Below, one piece after another: positions 1 to 8,689 of a stretch of DNA of 64,000 nucleotides. The notes beneath the pieces were generated by a model. The model did not search any database. It worked only from the letters and a program-made list of their open reading frames with translations, and was not told the DNA's origin. How positions within the stretch are numbered: position 1 is the first letter of the stretch; every line of letters starts with the position of its first letter. Origin of the DNA: Allobosea sp. ASV33 (lineage in GTDB: Bacteria; Pseudomonadota; Alphaproteobacteria; Rhizobiales; Beijerinckiaceae); NCBI RefSeq assembly GCF_016428755.1, contig NZ_JAELTI010000011.1, positions 1 to 64,000 on the forward strand. The letters run 5' to 3'. Position numbers and translations under genes: made by a program.

Positions 1-73
1 GATTCGCCGCCTCAGCCCGGCGGCACGCCGCCAAAATCGCTTTGAACTTGCCTATCTGAGAAAGCACGCGACC

Positions 74-1270
74 ATGGAACAGACTTGGCGGTGGTGGGGA
101 CCCAACGACATCATTCCCCTCGATCACATCCGGCAGACGGGCGCGACAGGGTTGGTGACGGCGTTGCACGAGGTGCCGGCGGGCGAGGTCTGGACACGCG
201 AGCAGATCCGCGATCGGTTCGATGCCATCGCCGCCAGGCCCGAGCTCGGCCTGCGCTGGAGCGTCGTCGAAAGCCTCTGGATCCATGAGAAGATCAAGCT
301 GGCGGCGGACGATGTCGAGCCGCTCTACGAGCGCTTCCGCCAGTCGATGGTGAACCTCGCCGAGGCCGGCGTGCACATCATCTGCTACAACTTCATGCCG
401 GTGCTCGACTGGGCCCGGACCGTGCTGCGTCACAAGCTGCCGAGCGGCGCCATGGCCCTGCGCTTCAACGCGCATGAGTTCGCGGCCTTCGATTGCTTCA
501 TGCTCCGGCGCGAGGGTGCGGAGGCCGACGTCTCGCCCGAGGTACTCGCCCGCGCCAAGGAATGGTACGACGCCTCGACGCAAGCCGACCGCGACCGCCT
601 GCTCGCCACGATCATGGCCGGCTTGCCGGGCGCCTATGACCGCTACGACATCGAGGGTCTGCGCGTCATGCTGAAGCGCTATCACGGCGTCGGCCGCGAG
701 CAGCTCCGCGACAACTTGATCCGCTTCCTCAAGGCGATCATCCCGACCGCCGAGAAGGTCGGCATCCGCATGGCGATCCACCCGGACGATCCGCCGCGGT
801 CGCTGCTCGGCCTGCCCCGCATCGCCGGCTCCATGGAAGATTTCGAGGCGATCCTCAGCGCGGTCGATAGCCCCTCCAACGGCCTGACCTTCTGCACCGG
901 TTCGCTTGGCGCCAATCCGAAGAACGATCCCGTCGCGATCGCCCAGCGCTTCGCCGATCGGATACATTTCGCTCATCTGCGCAACGTCGCCAACGATCCA
1001 GACGGCTCCTTCATGGAAGCCGATCATCTCGGCGGCGATACCAATATGGTCGCGGTCATCCGCGTCCTGTTGCGCGAGCAGGCCCGGCGCAAGGCCGCCG
1101 GACAGGCCGACTGGCGCATCCCCTTCCGCTCCGACCACGGCCATGAATTGCTCGACGATATCGGCAAGCCGACCTTCCCGGGTTACCCGGCGATCGGCCG
1201 CATGCGCGGCCTGGCCGAATTGCGCGGCGTGATGACGGCGCTGGCCGACGAGCACAGGTGGCCGCTATGA
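74..1270 (+). CDS. uxuA: D-mannonate dehydratase UxuA
   Basis: Dehydrates D-mannonate to 2-keto-3-deoxygluconate in the cytoplasmic hexuronate pathway. The 398-residue length fits the family (about 394 in E. coli). The N-terminus EQTWRWWGPND is characteristic. Residues matching the family metal/active site are visible: His in MAIHPDDPP, Cys in TFCTGS, His in HFAHLR and Asp-His in RSDHGH. ATG chosen because the family N-terminus begins here, although this frame stays open to the window edge. The stop overlaps the next ATG (ATGA), so it is probably translated together with the downstream SDR. Anything upstream lies outside the window. Confidence 0.96.
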   Translation: MEQTWRWWGPNDIIPLDHIRQTGATGLVTALHEVPAGEVWTREQIRDRFDAIAARPELGLRWSVVESLWIHEKIKLAADDVEPLYERFRQSMVNLAEAGVHIICYNFMPVLDWARTVLRHKLPSGAMALRFNAHEFAAFDCFMLRREGAEADVSPEVLARAKEWYDASTQADRDRLLATIMAGLPGAYDRYDIEGLRVMLKRYHGVGREQLRDNLIRFLKAIIPTAEKVGIRMAIHPDDPPRSLLGLPRIAGSMEDFEAILSAVDSPSNGLTFCTGSLGANPKNDPVAIAQRFADRIHFAHLRNVANDPDGSFMEADHLGGDTNMVAVIRVLLREQARRKAAGQADWRIPFRSDHGHELLDDIGKPTFPGYPAIGRMRGLAELRGVMTALADEHRWPL

Positions 1271-2004
1271 GCGCGACCGGGAAGGTCCTTGCCGGCAAGA
1301 CCGCCTGGGTGACGGGGGCCGCCAGCGGCATCGGGGAGGCCACGGCGCTCGCCCTGAGCCGCGCTGGCGCGACAGTCGCGCTGACCGGGCGGCGTGTGGA
1401 GCCGCTGGAGCAGCTCGCGGCGCGCATCGCGGGCGAAGGCGGCGAGGCGATCGTCGCCCCGGCCGATGTGGCCGACGTCGTGGCTATCGAGCGCGCGCTC
1501 GCGCTCCTCGCCGGCCGCTCGCTGGATATCGTCGTCAGCAATGCCGGCACGAACATTCCCGACCGTTCCTGGTCCAAACTGACGCCGGATTCGGTCGACC
1601 TGCTGCTCGATGCCAATCTGCGCGGCGCGCTGCAGCTCTCGCGGGCCGTGCTGCCGGTGATGCTGGCGCAGGGCGGCGGCGTCCTCATCCATATCGGCTC
1701 GCTGGCGGCGCATGTCCTCAGCGCCGGCCCCGGCCCGGTCTATACGGCCGCCAAGAGTGGGGTCGTCGCCATGAGCCATGCGATCAATATCGAGCACGGG
1801 GTGCACGGCATCCGCTCCTGCGTACTCTCGCCGGGCGATACGCTGACGCCGTTGATGGACAAGCGGCCAGTCAAGATGAGCGACGAGGTGCGGGCACGCA
1901 TGCTTCGCCCCGAGGATATCGCCGGCCTCGTGCTGCACGTCGCGACACTGCCGCCGCATGTTTGCGTCAACGAGATCATCGTGACGCCGACATCGCTCGT
2001 CTGA
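1267..2004 (+). CDS. SDR-family oxidoreductase, probably linked to mannonate/fructuronate
   Basis: A 245-residue classical short-chain dehydrogenase/reductase. The NAD(P)-binding TGAASGIG motif is near residue 16, an SNAG variant of NNAG near 97, and the catalytic Ser (HIGSL) and YTAAK follow in the usual order. Its ATG overlaps the uxuA stop by 4 bp, which implies translational coupling. Context suggests a D-mannonate/fructuronate oxidoreductase role replacing the unrelated UxuB, but that is inference. Substrate cannot be read from sequence. The ATG at 1258 inside uxuA is in frame but less likely than the coupled start. Confidence 0.9.
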   Translation: MSATGKVLAGKTAWVTGAASGIGEATALALSRAGATVALTGRRVEPLEQLAARIAGEGGEAIVAPADVADVVAIERALALLAGRSLDIVVSNAGTNIPDRSWSKLTPDSVDLLLDANLRGALQLSRAVLPVMLAQGGGVLIHIGSLAAHVLSAGPGPVYTAAKSGVVAMSHAINIEHGVHGIRSCVLSPGDTLTPLMDKRPVKMSDEVRARMLRPEDIAGLVLHVATLPPHVCVNEIIVTPTSLV

Positions 2005-2037
2005 AAATCGCGGAGCCCCGGCGGACGACGTGGCAGG

Positions 2038-3648
2038 TCAGGGTACGGCGATCGCCATGCCGTCGCGCTGCGGATCGGCTCCGCCCGACCAGCCGTCACC
2101 ATCGACCATGACGCCATGCGGCGCGCCGAAGGCGAAGGACTGGTAGGATCGGGCGATAGGATAGCCGATCGCTTCGAGCTCGGTCGTGACGCGGCGTTCG
2201 ATACGGTTCGAGACGTCGATCGTATCGCCAAGGCAGACGACGCGCGGCGCTGCGACCGCTTCCGCCATCGTCATCCCGAAATCGATCACATTGCTCAGCG
2301 CCTGCGCCAGCGCCGGTACGATGTAGGTGCCGCCGGGTGCGCCGATGGCGATGACCGGCTTGTCGTCCTTGAAGACGATGGTCGGGGCCATGGCGCTACC
2401 GCGCGCCTTGCCCGGAGCGATCGAGGCGGCACGGCCCGGGCGCGGATCGAAGCCGCTCATGGTGCCGTTATACATGAAGCCGAGCCCCTTGGTGATCGCG
2501 CCCGAGGGCTGGCCGAGCGTGTGGGTGATCGTCACCGCATTTCCATCTGCGTCCATGACGCAGGTGACCGTCGTGTCCGGCGGGTCCTTGGCGAGTTCGG
2601 AGCGCGGCACCCTCGCCTTCTCGCCGGCACGGATCCGGGCCGCGCGCTCGGCCGCATGCTCCCGCGACAGCAGCATCCCGATCGGCACATCGACGAAATC
2701 CGGGTCGCCGATATGGGCGTCCTTGTCGATCGTCATCCACTTCATCGCCTCGGCGAGGATACGGACATGCTCGGCGGAATTGTGCCGCAGCGAGGACAGG
2801 TCGAACTCCTGCAGGATATGGAGGAGCTCGATCAGCGAGACGCCGCCCGCCGCCGGCGGATTGCCGGCAATGCGCAGGCCCCGGTAGGAGCCCCAGACCG
2901 GCTCCTTCTCGCGCACCTTATAGGCCGCCAGGTCCTCCATGCCGACGAGGCCGCCATGGGCTGCCATGTCCGCGGCGATCTCCTGCGCGATCTCGCCGTT
3001 ATAGAAGATCTCGGGGCCGGCGGAGGCGATGCGCTCCAGCGTGTGCGCGAGGTCGGGATTGGCGACGATATCGCCGGGTCGCTTCAGCGTGCCATCTGGG
3101 TGGAAATAGATCGCCCGGCCGGTCTCGCTCAGCCTCAGCTTGTCCTCGGTGTTGACCTGCCCGGTCGGGCGCTGGTCGATCGTCCAGTAATAATGGACAT
3201 AGGGGCGCAGCATGAAGCCGTCGCGCGCCTGGCGGATGGCCGGTGCCATCACGTCCTCCAGGGCCATCGTGCCGAAGCGCGCCAGCGCTTCGGCATAGCC
3301 CTTGACGTTGCCGGGCGTGCCGGCCGCGAGGTGACCAAGTTCGTTGGCATGGTCCGCGAGCAAGAAGACGAAGCCGTCACGCGTCTGGCCGACGAACCGG
3401 GCGGCCCACATATCGGCCGTCACGGAGAGCGGCGCACGCGCCAGGAATTCAAGCACGGTGTGGACGCCGCGTTTCGGCATACTGATCTGCATCGCGCCGA
3501 AGCCGCCGATCCCGCACATCTGCGGATCGACCACGCCCTGGCTGAAGGCGCAGGCGATGGCCGCATCGACGGCATTGCCGCCGCGCCGCAGGATTTCGGC
3601 TCCGACTTCGGCAGCCTCCGGCTGAGCCGCGACGATCATTCCGCGCAT
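2038..3648 (-). CDS. Gamma-glutamyltransferase family protein (ggt-like 1)
   Basis: A 536-residue Ntn-hydrolase of the gamma-glutamyltranspeptidase family. These are made as a precursor that cleaves itself before a catalytic threonine; they hydrolyse or transfer gamma-glutamyl groups. The small-subunit start is visible as PPDTTVTCVMDADGNAV, where the first Thr of TT aligns with the E. coli nucleophile. A Gly-rich PSGAITKGLGFMYN segment follows. No signal peptide is seen, so it may be cytoplasmic. ATG 3648 has GGAG 8 bp upstream; an upstream TTG at 3678 is possible. Divergent from an M24 peptidase and a few kb from a second family member and a peptide transporter. Confidence 0.9.
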   Translation of the reverse strand: MRGMIVAAQPEAAEVGAEILRRGGNAVDAAIACAFSQGVVDPQMCGIGGFGAMQISMPKRGVHTVLEFLARAPLSVTADMWAARFVGQTRDGFVFLLADHANELGHLAAGTPGNVKGYAEALARFGTMALEDVMAPAIRQARDGFMLRPYVHYYWTIDQRPTGQVNTEDKLRLSETGRAIYFHPDGTLKRPGDIVANPDLAHTLERIASAGPEIFYNGEIAQEIAADMAAHGGLVGMEDLAAYKVREKEPVWGSYRGLRIAGNPPAAGGVSLIELLHILQEFDLSSLRHNSAEHVRILAEAMKWMTIDKDAHIGDPDFVDVPIGMLLSREHAAERAARIRAGEKARVPRSELAKDPPDTTVTCVMDADGNAVTITHTLGQPSGAITKGLGFMYNGTMSGFDPRPGRAASIAPGKARGSAMAPTIVFKDDKPVIAIGAPGGTYIVPALAQALSNVIDFGMTMAEAVAAPRVVCLGDTIDVSNRIERRVTTELEAIGYPIARSYQSFAFGAPHGVMVDGDGWSGGADPQRDGMAIAVP

Positions 3649-3862
3649 GGTGTCCACTCCGCTTCCGGTGCCGCCCAATGAAGCCCATTCCTGAAGAGCT
3701 GACCATCGCGCCTGGAGCCCTTCTATACCGGCATACCTCCTTCAGCATTGCAGTCATGACGACGCTGCCATGCCTCGCCGGGGCTTCCTCGTCGCGTATA
3801 AGCTGGCCCACTCGCAAAGCCGATGGAAACCCATCGGAAACAACAACGAGGACGGAACGGAT

Positions 3863-5074
3863 ATGACGATTGGAGTGGGTGGGTCGAGCTTCGAGGCGGA
3901 ACTCGCCAAGCTGAAGCCGATGACGGACGGGATCGAGCCGATCTCCGTCAAGGAGTACAAGGCGCGCGTCGCCAAGGCCCAGGCGCTGCTGCGCGAACAG
4001 GGGCTTCAGGCTCTCTATTTGGATACCTCGACCAGCTTGGCCTACTACACCGGCATCCAGCTGAACCTGACCGAGCGCCTGCACGGCGCCATCATCCCGG
4101 TCGAGGGCGACGTGGTCTATCTCAGCCCCGCTTTCGAGGAACCGAAGACCCGCGAATACATGAAGTTCGGCGACGACGTTCGCTGCTGGGAAGAACACGA
4201 GGACCCGACCGAACTGGTCGTCGAGACCATTCGCAGCCTCGGCTACGAGAGCGGCCAGGTCGCGCTCGACCCACATACGCCCTTCTTCATCGTCGACGGG
4301 CTGCGCAAGGCCGGCAACCGCTTCTCCTTCATCCACGGCAACACGGTCACCGCCGCTTGCCGCCAGTTGAAGTCGGCGGCCGAGATCGCACTCATCCAGC
4401 GGGCGATGGACATCACCATGGAGGTCCACAAGGCCGCTGCCCGCGCCCTGCAGGTCGGCGTCACCACGGCGCAGGTCAAGCTCTTCCTCGACCAGGCCCA
4501 CCGCAAGCTCGGCATGAGCTGGACGAGCGGCGCCGCCCAGTTCGGCGAGGCGACCGCCTATCCGCATGGCGTGCCCTACGAGCAGACGCTTGCCGAGGGC
4601 GACATGGTGCTGATCGACATGGGCACCAAGGTCGGCGGCTATCGCTCCGACATCACCCGGACTTACGTTTTCGGCGAGCCGGCCGATCGACAGCGCGAGA
4701 TCTGGGATCTCGAAAAGCGGGCGCAGCTTGCCGGCTTTGACGCCGCCAAGCTCGGCGCGCCCTGCGAGAACGTCGATTTCGGCGCTCGCGGCGTCATCGA
4801 GGCCGCCGGCTATGGCCCCGGCTATAAGGTGCCCGGCCTGCCGCACCGAACCGGCCACGGGCTCGGCCTCGACGTCCATGAGGAAGCGTTCATGGTGAAG
4901 GGCAACAAGACCCCGCTCCAGACCGGCATGTGCTTCTCGATCGAGCCGATGATGTGCATCTACGGGGAGTTCGGCGTCCGCCTCGAGGACATCGCCTATA
5001 TGACCGAGGACGGCGCCCGCTGGTTCACCCAGCCCTCACACACCGTCGATGACCCCTTCGCCTACGAGGCCTGA
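3863..5074 (+). CDS. M24-family Xaa-Pro aminopeptidase-like metallopeptidase
   Basis: A 403-residue creatinase/prolidase-fold protein with an N-terminal creatinase-like domain (about 1-170) and a C-terminal M24 domain. All five expected metal ligands are visible in order: Asp in LIDMGT, Asp in RSDITRT, His in GHGLGLDVHE, Glu in FSIEPM and Glu in VRLED. ATG 3863 follows a GAGGACGG ribosome-binding site; the frame is open back to 3770 but lacks a good site there. It likely trims peptides brought in by the nearby Opp-like transporter or released by the gamma-glutamyltransferases (inference). Ends convergently with oppC at a long hairpin. Confidence 0.92.
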   Translation: MTIGVGGSSFEAELAKLKPMTDGIEPISVKEYKARVAKAQALLREQGLQALYLDTSTSLAYYTGIQLNLTERLHGAIIPVEGDVVYLSPAFEEPKTREYMKFGDDVRCWEEHEDPTELVVETIRSLGYESGQVALDPHTPFFIVDGLRKAGNRFSFIHGNTVTAACRQLKSAAEIALIQRAMDITMEVHKAAARALQVGVTTAQVKLFLDQAHRKLGMSWTSGAAQFGEATAYPHGVPYEQTLAEGDMVLIDMGTKVGGYRSDITRTYVFGEPADRQREIWDLEKRAQLAGFDAAKLGAPCENVDFGARGVIEAAGYGPGYKVPGLPHRTGHGLGLDVHEEAFMVKGNKTPLQTGMCFSIEPMMCIYGEFGVRLEDIAYMTEDGARWFTQPSHTVDDPFAYEA

Positions 5075-5083
5075 GACACTAAG

Positions 5084-5126
5084 CCGGCCATGCGCGTTTC
5101 CAGCAGGACTGGAACGCCTTGGCCGG
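5084..5126. terminator. Long hairpin between convergent genes
   Basis: The arms CCGGCCA (5084-5090) and TGGCCGG (5120-5126) enclose a second stem, GCGTTTCCAG with CTGGAACGC, with a single bulged T. It fills almost the whole gap between the M24 peptidase stop and the oppC stop. There is no T tract, so it may be a bidirectional transcription stop or an mRNA 3'-end stabiliser. Confidence 0.55.
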
Positions 5127-6008
5127 TCACCTCGATCGCGGATCCAGGGCGTCGCGAAGGCCGTCGCCCAGCAGGTTGAACGACAGAACCGTCGCGAAGA
5201 TCGCGATGCCCGGCCACAGCGCCATCCAGGGCGCGTTGCTGAGAAAGCGCTGGGCCGAGTTCAGCATCGAGCCCCAGGACGGCGCCGGCGGCTGGAGGCC
5301 GAGGCCGAGGAAGGACATGCTGGCTTCCGCGATGATCGCCGTCGCGATGGTCAGCGTCGCCTGGACCATGAGCTGCGGCAGGATGTTCGGCAGGACATGG
5401 CGCACCGCGACACGCCATTTCGGATTGCCGACCGCCCTCGCCGCCTCGACATAATCCTCCCCCTTGATCGAGAGGACCTGGCCGCGCGTCAGGCGGATGA
5501 AGAACGGCGTGGCGGTGATGCCGATCGCCAGCATCGCATTCGTGAGGCTCGGGCCCAGGAAAGCGGCGAGCGCGATCGCCAGGATGAGGAACGGGCACGC
5601 CAGCATCGCATCGGTGAAGCGGCTGATGAAGCCGTCGACGAGGCCGCCGAGAAAGCCCGCCGCAAGCCCGAGCGGCACGCCGATCGCCATCGCGATGCCG
5701 ACCGAGGTCAGGCCCGCCAGCAGCGAGGCCCGGGCGCCCCAGATGATGCGCGACAGCATGTCCCGGCCGGCTTCGTCGGTGCCGAACCAATGGGCCGCTG
5801 ACGGAGCCTTACGCACGGCCGTCCAGCTCTGAGCGGTCGGATCGTAAGGCGCCAGCAGCGGCGCGAAGACGGCTACGAACACCATGAACAGCACGACGGC
5901 GAGGCCGACCAGCGCGCTCTTGCGCTTCGACAGATGCCGCCACAGACGGCCGCGGAAGACATTCGTCACGGGATTGGCCGAGGTTTGGGTTTCCGAGATC
6001 TTCGACAC
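5127..6008 (-). CDS. Peptide-type ABC transporter permease (OppC/DppC-like)
   Basis: A 293-residue inner-membrane permease of the oligopeptide/dipeptide/nickel family. The N-terminal domain signature is present (APYDPTAQ, then WFGTDEAGRDMLSRIIWGAR) and the ATPase-coupling EAA loop follows as EAARAVGNPKWRVAVRHVLPN. About six membrane segments. Start is GTG with GAGAGG upstream, 3 bp after the oppB stop, so it is in one operon with oppB. It is the last gene of the unit; no OppD/OppF ATPase genes follow. Confidence 0.93.
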   Translation of the reverse strand: MSKISETQTSANPVTNVFRGRLWRHLSKRKSALVGLAVVLFMVFVAVFAPLLAPYDPTAQSWTAVRKAPSAAHWFGTDEAGRDMLSRIIWGARASLLAGLTSVGIAMAIGVPLGLAAGFLGGLVDGFISRFTDAMLACPFLILAIALAAFLGPSLTNAMLAIGITATPFFIRLTRGQVLSIKGEDYVEAARAVGNPKWRVAVRHVLPNILPQLMVQATLTIATAIIAEASMSFLGLGLQPPAPSWGSMLNSAQRFLSNAPWMALWPGIAIFATVLSFNLLGDGLRDALDPRSR

Positions 6009-6011
6009 GGG

Positions 6012-6953
6012 TCAGCCTCTCAGTCTCGGATTGACGAGGATGTATCCGATGTCGGCCAGCAGATTGAGGATGATGTAGAACAGCGAGGTCACCAGAACGA
6101 CGCCCTGCACCACCGGATAGTCGCGGGTGAAGACCGCATCGACGATCAGCTTGCCGAAGCCGGGAATCGTGAAGATCTGCTCGGTCAGCACCGCGCCGGA
6201 CAGGAGCGCGCCGAATTCCAGCGCGCCCAGCGTGATGATCGGCGTCAGCGCATTGCGCATCGCGTGCTTGAGCACGACGGACCGCTCGTTGAGCCCCTTG
6301 GCGCGCGCCGTGCGGACATAATCGCTGCTGAGCGCCTGGAGCATCGCGCCGCGCGTATGGCGCATGATCACGCCGGCGATCCCGATGCCGAGCACGAAGG
6401 CCGGCATGATCGTGGTGGCGAGGTTCATCCTCAGGTCTTCCGAGGGGCTGACGAAGCCTGACGCCGGGAGCCAGCCGAGATGGACGGAGAAGAACAGGAT
6501 GAGGAGGATGCCGAGCCAGAAATTCGGCACGGAGATGCCGGCGAGCGACGCGATATTGGTGGCGTAGTCGACGGGGCTGTTCTGCCGCAAGGCCGAGATG
6601 ATCCCGGCCGTGATGCCGACCACGAGCGCGATGCAGATGCCCATGACGGCCAACTGCAACGTCACCGGCAGCTTGAGCAGGATGAGATCGAGCACGGGGC
6701 GGTTATGGCGCATGGATTCGCCGAGATCGCCCGTCGCCACGCCCTTCAGCCAGTAGAGATACTGCACGATCAGCGGCTGATCGAGATGGTACTGGGCGCG
6801 GATGGCGGCCAGCGTCGCCTCGTCCGGATTTTCGCCCGCAAGCACCAGCGCCGGATCGCCCGGCAGGAGATGCTGCAGCGAAAAGATGATGACCGACAGC
6901 AGGAGAATCGTCGGGACGAGCTGCGCGAGGCGGCGGGCGATCAATGTCGGCAT
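6012..6953 (-). CDS. Peptide-type ABC transporter permease (OppB/DppB-like)
   Basis: A 313-residue integral-membrane permease. Family marks are FSLQHLLPGDPALVLAG after the first membrane helix, the GDLGESMRHNRPV segment and the EAA-type loop RTARAKGLNERSVVLKHAMRNALTPI. It pairs with OppC to form the channel for short peptides or related solutes. ATG start. It is separated from upstream oppA by 174 bp that holds a stem-loop, a layout that often lowers permease expression relative to the binding protein. Confidence 0.94.
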   Translation of the reverse strand: MPTLIARRLAQLVPTILLLSVIIFSLQHLLPGDPALVLAGENPDEATLAAIRAQYHLDQPLIVQYLYWLKGVATGDLGESMRHNRPVLDLILLKLPVTLQLAVMGICIALVVGITAGIISALRQNSPVDYATNIASLAGISVPNFWLGILLILFFSVHLGWLPASGFVSPSEDLRMNLATTIMPAFVLGIGIAGVIMRHTRGAMLQALSSDYVRTARAKGLNERSVVLKHAMRNALTPIITLGALEFGALLSGAVLTEQIFTIPGFGKLIVDAVFTRDYPVVQGVVLVTSLFYIILNLLADIGYILVNPRLRG

Positions 6954-7054
6954 CGTTCAATCGCCCGTCAGGTTCAGGACCGCTCGCGCGGCCATGGCTT
7001 CGAGAGCCCGGTTGCGGGTCTCGCGGATCAGGCGGCGGGCGGATCGGTCATGAC

Positions 7055-7082
7055 GGCCATGGGCAGATATGCGCCCATGGCC
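7055..7082 (-). promoter_or_regulatory. oppA-oppB intercistronic stem-loop
   Basis: A perfect 10-bp inverted repeat GGCCATGGGC / GCCCATGGCC with an 8-nt loop lies in the 174-bp gap between oppA and oppB. There is no T tract. Such hairpins after a binding-protein gene commonly stabilise the upstream mRNA or partly stop transcription; that role is inferred here. Confidence 0.5.
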
Positions 7083-7127
7083 TGCAAGGATCGAGCATGA
7101 GAGGCTCATTGCGATTCCGATGCCGGC

Positions 7128-8648
7128 TCAGTTCTTCCGGCTGACATTGGTCAGGCGGATGATGCCGTCCGGCGCCGGCTTGAAGCCGGTGAGCGTGGAG
7201 CTGTGCGCGAAGATCCACTGCGAGTGGTAGAGATAGACGATCGGCAGGTCCTTGAGCAGGATCGCCATGGCCTTGGCGTATTCCGCCTTGCGCGCCTCGA
7301 CATCCCCAAGCGAGCGGGCTTTCGCCAGGATCGTGTCGAGCTGCTCGTTGCAGTATTTGGCGTCGTTCGTCGCGACGCCGCAGGCGAGCATCGGGGTGAC
7401 GTTCAGGTCGGGATCGACGCGGCCGCTCCAGCCGACGAGATGCGCCTGGAACTTGCCCTGGCGGGCGACGTCGAGCAGCGTCATCAGCTCGGTCGGCTTG
7501 ATCGAGACCTTGATGCCGATCTCCTGCACCATCGCCTGGATGAGCTGGGCGACCTGCTGGCGCTCGGCATCGGTGGGAACGAGCAGCTCGAGATCGACCG
7601 ACTTCACGCCGGCTTCCGCCATCTTCTTCTTCGCGGCATCCAGATCACGGCCCGGGACCGGGAAGTTCTTGTCGTAGAAGGGGCTGGATGGCGGGAACGG
7701 CTGGTTGCCGGTCGAGGCCTGCCCGTCGAAGACGACATTGCTGATCGCCTGACGATCGATCGCGAGGCTGAAGGCTTCGCGGATCGCGGCCTTCTTGCCG
7801 GCATCGAGATTGGCGCCTTCGCCGCCGATGCTGAAGGTGATGCCGTAATAGCCGAGGCCGACCACGGGATCGACGGCGAGCGCCTTGTCCTTCTTGACGG
7901 CTTCGACATCCGTCGCGGCGAGGCGCTCGATCAGGTCGAGCTGGCGGGAGCGCAGGTTGAGCAGGCGGACATTGGAATCCGGCATGCCGCGATAGATCAG
8001 GCGGTCGAAGTGATATTTCGCCGCGTCGTAGTACTGCGGAAACTTCTCGAGGACGATGCGGTCCTGGACGACGCGCTCCAGGAACTTGTAGGGGCCCGAG
8101 CAGACCGGCGCTTCGGTGAACTTGTCGCCAAGCTTCCCGCCCGCTGCCGGGCTGATGATCATGCCGGCGCGATCGCTGAGCGCTGCGAGCAGCGGCACCG
8201 AAGGCTCCTTGAGATTGATCCTCACCGTCGTCGCATCGACGGCATCGACGCTCTTGATCGCGCTGATCTCGGCCTTGCGGCGCGAAATGCCGGAGGTCAG
8301 CGCCCGCTCAAGATTGTACTTGATCGCCGCCGCGTCGACCGGCGTCCCGTCATGGAAGAGCGCATCCTTGCGCAGCTTTAGGGTCAGCACGGTGCTGTCC
8401 GGGCTCCATTCCCAGCTTTCCGCCAGCATCGGGATGATCTTACCGGTCTCGTCGATATCGACGATCTTGTCGCAGAGCGACTGCAGGACGTGCCGGCCGA
8501 CGAAGCTCCAGTTGGACACCGGGTCCAGCGTGTCCGGATCGTCCTGCAGGCCGATCTTCAGGACGGACTGCGCCATGGCGGGAGCCGCCGTGGCCGCCAT
8601 GGCGCCCAACGCCAGGCCGGCAGCGAGAGCCAGAAAAGCCGGTTTCAT
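7128..8648 (-). CDS. Peptide-type ABC substrate-binding protein (OppA/DppA-like)
   Basis: A 506-residue periplasmic solute-binding protein of family 5. A Sec signal peptide is clear: MKPAFLALAAGLALGAMAA with predicted cleavage after APAMAQ. The mature start SVLKIGLQDDPDTLDPVSN and the LRKDALFHDGTPVDA segment are typical. No lipobox Cys. ATG 8648 follows AGGGGAA; the long upstream extension of the frame is not coding. It lies 41 bp after ggt-like gene 2, suggesting gamma-glutamyl or other short peptides as ligand (inference from context). Confidence 0.94.
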   Translation of the reverse strand: MKPAFLALAAGLALGAMAATAAPAMAQSVLKIGLQDDPDTLDPVSNWSFVGRHVLQSLCDKIVDIDETGKIIPMLAESWEWSPDSTVLTLKLRKDALFHDGTPVDAAAIKYNLERALTSGISRRKAEISAIKSVDAVDATTVRINLKEPSVPLLAALSDRAGMIISPAAGGKLGDKFTEAPVCSGPYKFLERVVQDRIVLEKFPQYYDAAKYHFDRLIYRGMPDSNVRLLNLRSRQLDLIERLAATDVEAVKKDKALAVDPVVGLGYYGITFSIGGEGANLDAGKKAAIREAFSLAIDRQAISNVVFDGQASTGNQPFPPSSPFYDKNFPVPGRDLDAAKKKMAEAGVKSVDLELLVPTDAERQQVAQLIQAMVQEIGIKVSIKPTELMTLLDVARQGKFQAHLVGWSGRVDPDLNVTPMLACGVATNDAKYCNEQLDTILAKARSLGDVEARKAEYAKAMAILLKDLPIVYLYHSQWIFAHSSTLTGFKPAPDGIIRLTNVSRKN

Positions 8649-8689
8649 CGGTGTTCCCCTTTTTCCGTTGTATCGTGCCGGCCGCGCGC

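Noticed and set aside
1-73. C-terminus of an upstream gene at the left edge
   Set aside because: Stops occur in two frames (at 43 and 57), and the third frame is simply open into uxuA; the stretch is too short to decide.
2116-3681. 521-residue frame opposite ggt-like 1
   Set aside because: Arg/Asp/Gly-rich antisense shadow of a clearly conserved enzyme; no domain recognisable.
3732-3742. Near-perfect Shine-Dalgarno AAGGAGGT on the minus strand upstream of ggt-like 1
   Set aside because: It abuts an ATG that opens only a three-codon frame and is too far from the ggt start at 3648 to serve it.
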